Source of the DNA: Amoebophrya sp. AT5.2
Lineage: Eukaryota; Sar; Dinophyceae; Syndiniales; Amoebophryaceae
Direction: 5' to 3'
DNA: 24,224 nucleotides
Assembly (NCBI GenBank): GCA_005223375.1
Contig: RXOD01004311.1
Coordinates: 1-24,224, forward strand
A program made the translations under genes and the position numbers. Of this stretch, positions 20,172 to 24,224 are shown piece by piece; the stretch's first letter is position 1; every line of letters begins with the position of its first letter. The notes under the pieces were generated by a model, which saw only the letters and a program-made list of their open reading frames with translations, did not search any database and was not told the DNA's origin.

Positions 20172-23100
20172 GTCCCTCCATATCAGTGGCAGTGCCGAGG
20201 CAAGCAACCAAGGTGGCGGGGTGGACGGAAAGCCTTCGACGTACTGGCTGACACTGATCCGATTTGGGGCCGCAGGTGGTGGAAGCGCGCCCGAAGGGAC
20301 TTCTCCGGACTACGGCGGTCTGGAATACGTCGGCGCGGGGCCCGGACAGCCGTCGCGCTGGTTTCCAAATTACAGTTGGAAACCGGTGAAATGCGGGCTC
20401 GACCAGGCGCAGAATCAACGATCCTACATGATTTCGGCACCCTATTTCGCGTATCTGTTTTGGGCAAAGGAGAAGACGCAGGTGCCGCCCGCGTTCTTCG
20501 CAGTGGTGGTGAAGAGAGAGGAAGAGAGATACGATAGCCTGGCGGCAAGAGCGATCAACGCCGCCGCTGAAGGGGTCGCGGCAGAAGGAAAACATGCAGA
20601 CGGGCCTGCTCTGCCCCTGCCCCTGTGGAACATCGGAAAAGAAACGACGGACGAACAAGAGAACGCGCGGCCGATTCCAGCATCCCCAGGGCCAGTCGAA
20701 GGAAAAGCAGAACCTTCGACAGAAGTTCTAGTTTCACTTCCTGCTCCTGCACCCGCTCCTTTGGCGGCCGTCGTCGTGCCAGCTCCTTCTGATTCTTCTG
20801 CTGGTGGTGCTCGCCCTGTGGTAGTGGGTGCAGATGGAATTGGAAATACTGCCTCAGCGTCTCCTTCTTCTTCATCTAGTACCAACCCTCCGGCGGCCGC
20901 GGCGCCTGGCGCTTCCAGTACCGCACCGCCTTCCACTTCACCTCCGGCGGCGCCCGCCGAGACGGCGCAAAAGCAAAACGAGAAGCAAGCCACCGAAGAA
21001 CAGCACGAAGAATCAAAATCGTCTTCTGAATCGTCGAAGGAGCAAGACGAAGCCGCCGAGCAGGAGGAGAGAAAAAAACCCGCGCCCGCCAGTGGTGAAG
21101 ACCCGGACAAGGAGAAGGTGAAGGGCGAGTCGAAGGAGCAAGACGAGGCCGCCAAGCAGGAGGTCAATGGCGAGCCCTCAGTGCCAGAAGATGCTGCTGC
21201 GGCTACATCGCCTCCGCCGGCGAAAGAGGCCGAGACGTCGTTTATCCAGGTTCAACAAACGGAAGAAGAAAATCGGCATGATGAGGACCCGCAGCTGTCC
21301 CGTGACAGTTTTTTCCAGTCGTTGCGGACTATTCTGGGCAGAAACGGTATGCTCACGCACAGTGCGGTGGACGGCATCGTCGAGCGGCTGGCGAACGACA
21401 AAAACTTCAAACCCACACCGGTGTTGCTCGACGATGAGATCGTGCAAAAGCTGGTGTCGAAGATCCTGGCCCACGACGCAGCGCTATACTACGACACACA
21501 CGCTGTGTTCCAGCAGCCGCATCACCGACGCTTCGAGAAAGTGATGTCTTCTTCAGGTTCTGGTGCTATTGAAGTAGGCGCGCAGGAGGCGCCGCCGAAC
21601 TTTGATGAACCGATCGACTACGAACCGAACGCCGAGGGCAGCAGCACTGGAACGTCGCCTGCTCTGGTCACTGGCATATCTACTGCTGTTCCAATCGTTC
21701 CCGGCGTCACTACACAGCCAGAGCCCCCGGCGTCCAGTACAATAATCGGTGTATTGCCCCCAGCACCAGCACCCTTTGCGTCCTCGGCACCACCCCTGCG
21801 GCCTTCTGCTACGGTGCTGATCCGCCCGATGCCGAAGATTGCTACACCGGTAGTAACAGCTGCAACAGAAGAAGCACCTGTAGAACCTCCGCAGCCACGA
21901 TACGAGGCAACTGGCGTTCTGATCTCCACCGAAGAGAGGAAACCCACGAACCAGCTCCGCCTCCCGGTCATGCCGGTGTTCAGCCCCGACCCCAAAGTCC
22001 CAGAGTCCACTCTCAAGCCTGCAGATTGCCGCTGCAAATCGCCGTGCTTCGCGTTCCCGGAGAGATACCTCGAGGAGTTCGACCAGCACGGTGACCATCA
22101 CCTCACGTCCAAAAGCTACGTGGTGAGGCTGCAGCGTCGCCTGAGATCCTTTGCGACGGACACGCTTTCTAGCTGGGGCCTCGATGATTTAGCGGACGCG
22201 ATGAAAGAGGATGGGGATCGGAAGGCGGGGCGCATCAGCGGCCTGTACGGCACGACCGTGTCAGAAAACAAGGGAACATCTCCGGCGAGTGGAGACTCAT
22301 TTTGGAAGCGGAACGCCGGCATCTCGCGCACGATGATGGATCGGCGGGCGACAAACTTCTTCCGCGGACAGACGCCAGACGACGCTGCGGTTCTGAATGC
22401 GCTCGTTTCCGGTCCCGCGGCGACCGGGCGCGGTGACGCAATTCTTCCACCACTAGGGGAGCGGGCCAGTGGCGGGGGGCGCCCGCGCGAGACAGCCAGG
22501 GGCTCGGACTTGATTGCTGGTATGACTAAAATACCACTAGCCGTTGGACCCGGTGCAGAGAACCAAAACTCGAATGCAGGATCGCTCGGGGTGTCTGGTG
22601 TGGTCGTCGCAAAAACCTCCAATACTGTGGTTCAAGAAATGGCCGGCGTTCCCGGCGTTCTCTCGACGCCGGGCGGCGGCCCGCAGCCGCCACCGACGTC
22701 GAGTCCACCTGTTGATGCTGAAGCAGGAGGCGTGCCCAGTTCCTTTTCCTCCTTTCTCGAGCGGCTCGGGGTCCGGACGAAGACAAGATCCGCGCCTGCC
22801 TACGTGCAGATGGGGCCGCGGTACCACCTGCGCTGGTGCGAGCTGCAGCCGGATTCGGTCGCGGGCTGCGCCGCGCTGGGGCTCGCGGTCGTGCAGGGGC
22901 CGAATAACAAGTTTTACTCGAGGGACGCGTGTTCGCGCACCGACGAGTTCAACTGTCGGTGCTCGGGCTTGTTTCTGACGTCCCAGCCCGCAAGCGAACA
23001 GTGCGTCCCCGCGCAGCCGAACCTGAGTGACGAGTGGAAGAGGGCAAGACCGACCTACGAGGAGTACGTTGCGGACGAAAAATCAATGCAAAAAGTGGCG

Positions 23101-24224
23101 CTGAAACAGCTCAACGACGAGGAGAAGCGAAAGAAAGACCCGCATCTTCATGCGGTGATGACGGCCGAGATGAGCAAGGAGGTGGCGACAAGCGGAAGCG
23201 CAGTTTCGCCGGCGACGCTGCTCATCACTCGTGCAGCAACAGCAACAGGAAGCGGAGGTCAAGTGACGTCCACGGGACCGCAGCAGACCACCGACGACAG
23301 CGCGAATGCTCCTCAGCAACAGCCGCAGCCAGGCACGAATTCTGGCCCCGCGACAACTGGCACACCTGGAGCTGGTGCAACTCCGCCAAATTCTGCGCCA
23401 GGGGTAGAGGCGGGGCCTGCTGGAGCGGGCCCCGTACCTTCTCCAAGTGTAGATGGGCAACCGCTGCAGGCAGTGCAGGGGCTCACTACCGCGCTCCCCG
23501 CCCCCGGAGGAGCTCAGCAAGGCAATGCGAACGTGGCGAAAATGACAATTCCGCGTGGCACGATCAAAAACGTCATCATTGAAACACCAAGCGATCATAG
23601 CATCTCTTGGTACGGTGGTGATGATCAAATGGAAGCGGAGCAGGTGCCATCGAATTCCCAGCGGGGGGGACTGACGCTCTCGTTGCTGAGAAACGTCCCA
23701 GGCCTCGCGGCAGCAATTATGCGAAGACTCGGCGTCGGAGCTGGAGGTGGAACACCTGCCGTAACTGCGCCTTCCTCGTCGTCCGACGGTTCTCCCACGC
23801 AACCCAGCCCATCGTCTTTTGCGCAGGGGGGTACCAGCGACACGTCTCGGGACGCGAACCTCCTCGTGCACGAGCAGCACCAAGCGAAAAACAAGCCAGT
23901 TTGGTGCCACGTGAATCCCGAGAACGTGTGCCCCGACGCGGGTCTCGGGCCGCTCACGACGAGCGGGTTCGCGTGCAAGATCGAGCGTCGCAGCGGGGCT
24001 GAAGGAGCTGGGTGGAACTGGAACCCCGCCGTGGCGGAAGCGCGGTGCACCAATTTCGTGCTCGGGCTGCGCATCGCCCTCGTGTTCGGGGTTCTCCTCA
24101 CGGTGTTAATTTTGCTGTCGTCGTGCATGGTGCTGGTCGCGCGCGTGAGCGAGGATGACGCGAAAGAATTCGGCGCCGATTACTATGGCGGGCTTTGCGA
24201 CTTAATCTCCAACTACTTAAAAAA
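20172..24224 (+). CDS. Giant membrane protein, C-terminal part, cut by window end
   Basis: One frame is open without a stop from 19897 through the window end. From about 20340 it reads as convincing protein (SRWFPNYSWKPVKCGLDQ; YMISAPYFAYLFWAKEK). Next comes an acidic Lys/Glu segment with two SKEQDEAA repeats (21034 and 21130). An ordered helical island follows (SFFQSLRTILGRNGM to about KVMSSS, 21310-21550). Further on are a CRCKSPC motif (22027) and two related WC...P..V modules (22834 and 23902). A membrane helix at 24057-24140 (FVLGLRIALVFGVLLTVLIL) precedes a short tail. It shares style, Cys-x-Cys motifs and linker composition with the exons at 16110-19708, so I read both as one gene of about 2,500 aa. 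The first exon boundary is uncertain: acceptors at 20171, 20199 and 20349 are possible. An independent start at the in-frame ATG 19993 or 20428 cannot be excluded. Confidence 0.75.
22834..22983 (+). other. Cys module 1 (WCELQPDSV...C)
   Basis: A Cys-rich module in the giant protein beginning WCELQPDSVAGCAALGLAV and continuing with four to five further Cys, including CRC. It resembles the module starting at 23902 in its W-C-x3-P-[DE]-x-V core, suggesting an internal duplication of an extracellular or lumenal domain. Confidence 0.5.
23902..24056 (+). other. Cys module 2 (WCHVNPENV...C), next to membrane helix
   Basis: The second copy begins WCHVNPENVCPDAGLGPLTT, has two further Cys (FACKIE, ARCTN), and directly precedes the membrane helix at 24057. 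This places it on the lumenal or outer face if the helix is a C-terminal anchor. Confidence 0.5.

Noticed and set aside
20442..21167. Long - strand frames (20442-21167, 19990-20658, 22116-22622, 23083-23910)
   Set aside because: They are antisense shadows of the open + frame, with Ser/Cys/Arg-rich translations; the + frame has ordered segments, Cys modules and a membrane helix.

Overview
The window looks like nuclear DNA of a protist, most probably an alveolate of the dinoflagellate kind. Genes are broken by short spliceosomal introns of about 47 to 590 bases. Every recognisable gene lies on the + strand, head to tail. Proteins carry long Ala/Pro/Ser/Gly-rich linkers. There are no bacterial operon signals, insertion sequences, CRISPR arrays, rRNA or tRNA genes. 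The lineage is inference; gene structure only shows that it is eukaryotic. Almost every intron I placed starts with GTA, and most junctions could be checked by codon phase.

Layout. 1-525: T-rich, low-complexity stretch framed by inverted repeats, likely a small non-autonomous mobile element. 526-2266: no convincing gene; a weak signal-peptide ORF and possible degenerate aldo-keto reductase remnants. 2267-3329: aldo-keto reductase, three exons, without a recognisable N-terminus. 3330-5028: non-coding, with a strong 21-bp hairpin. 5029-7992: complete five-exon RPAP3/SPAG1-family TPR co-chaperone (about 689 aa). 8676-10165: three-exon protein of about 426 aa with DLL, clathrin-box-like and DPF motifs, possibly an endocytic adaptor. 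11241-14712: secreted or membrane-anchored protein of about 870 aa and unknown family, with a 47-base intron and a 32-base microexon. 16110-24224: very large multi-exon membrane protein (about 2,500 aa, cut by the window end) with three N-terminal membrane segments, long disordered linkers, Cys-rich modules and a membrane segment near the end.

The genes do not form one obvious pathway. Two (RPAP3-like and aldo-keto reductase) are housekeeping families. The other three look lineage-specific, and two of these are probably in the secretory or surface system. The giant membrane protein is the most novel item: its last reading frame stays open from 19897 to the window end (over 4.3 kb). How that frame joins the exons upstream is not settled.
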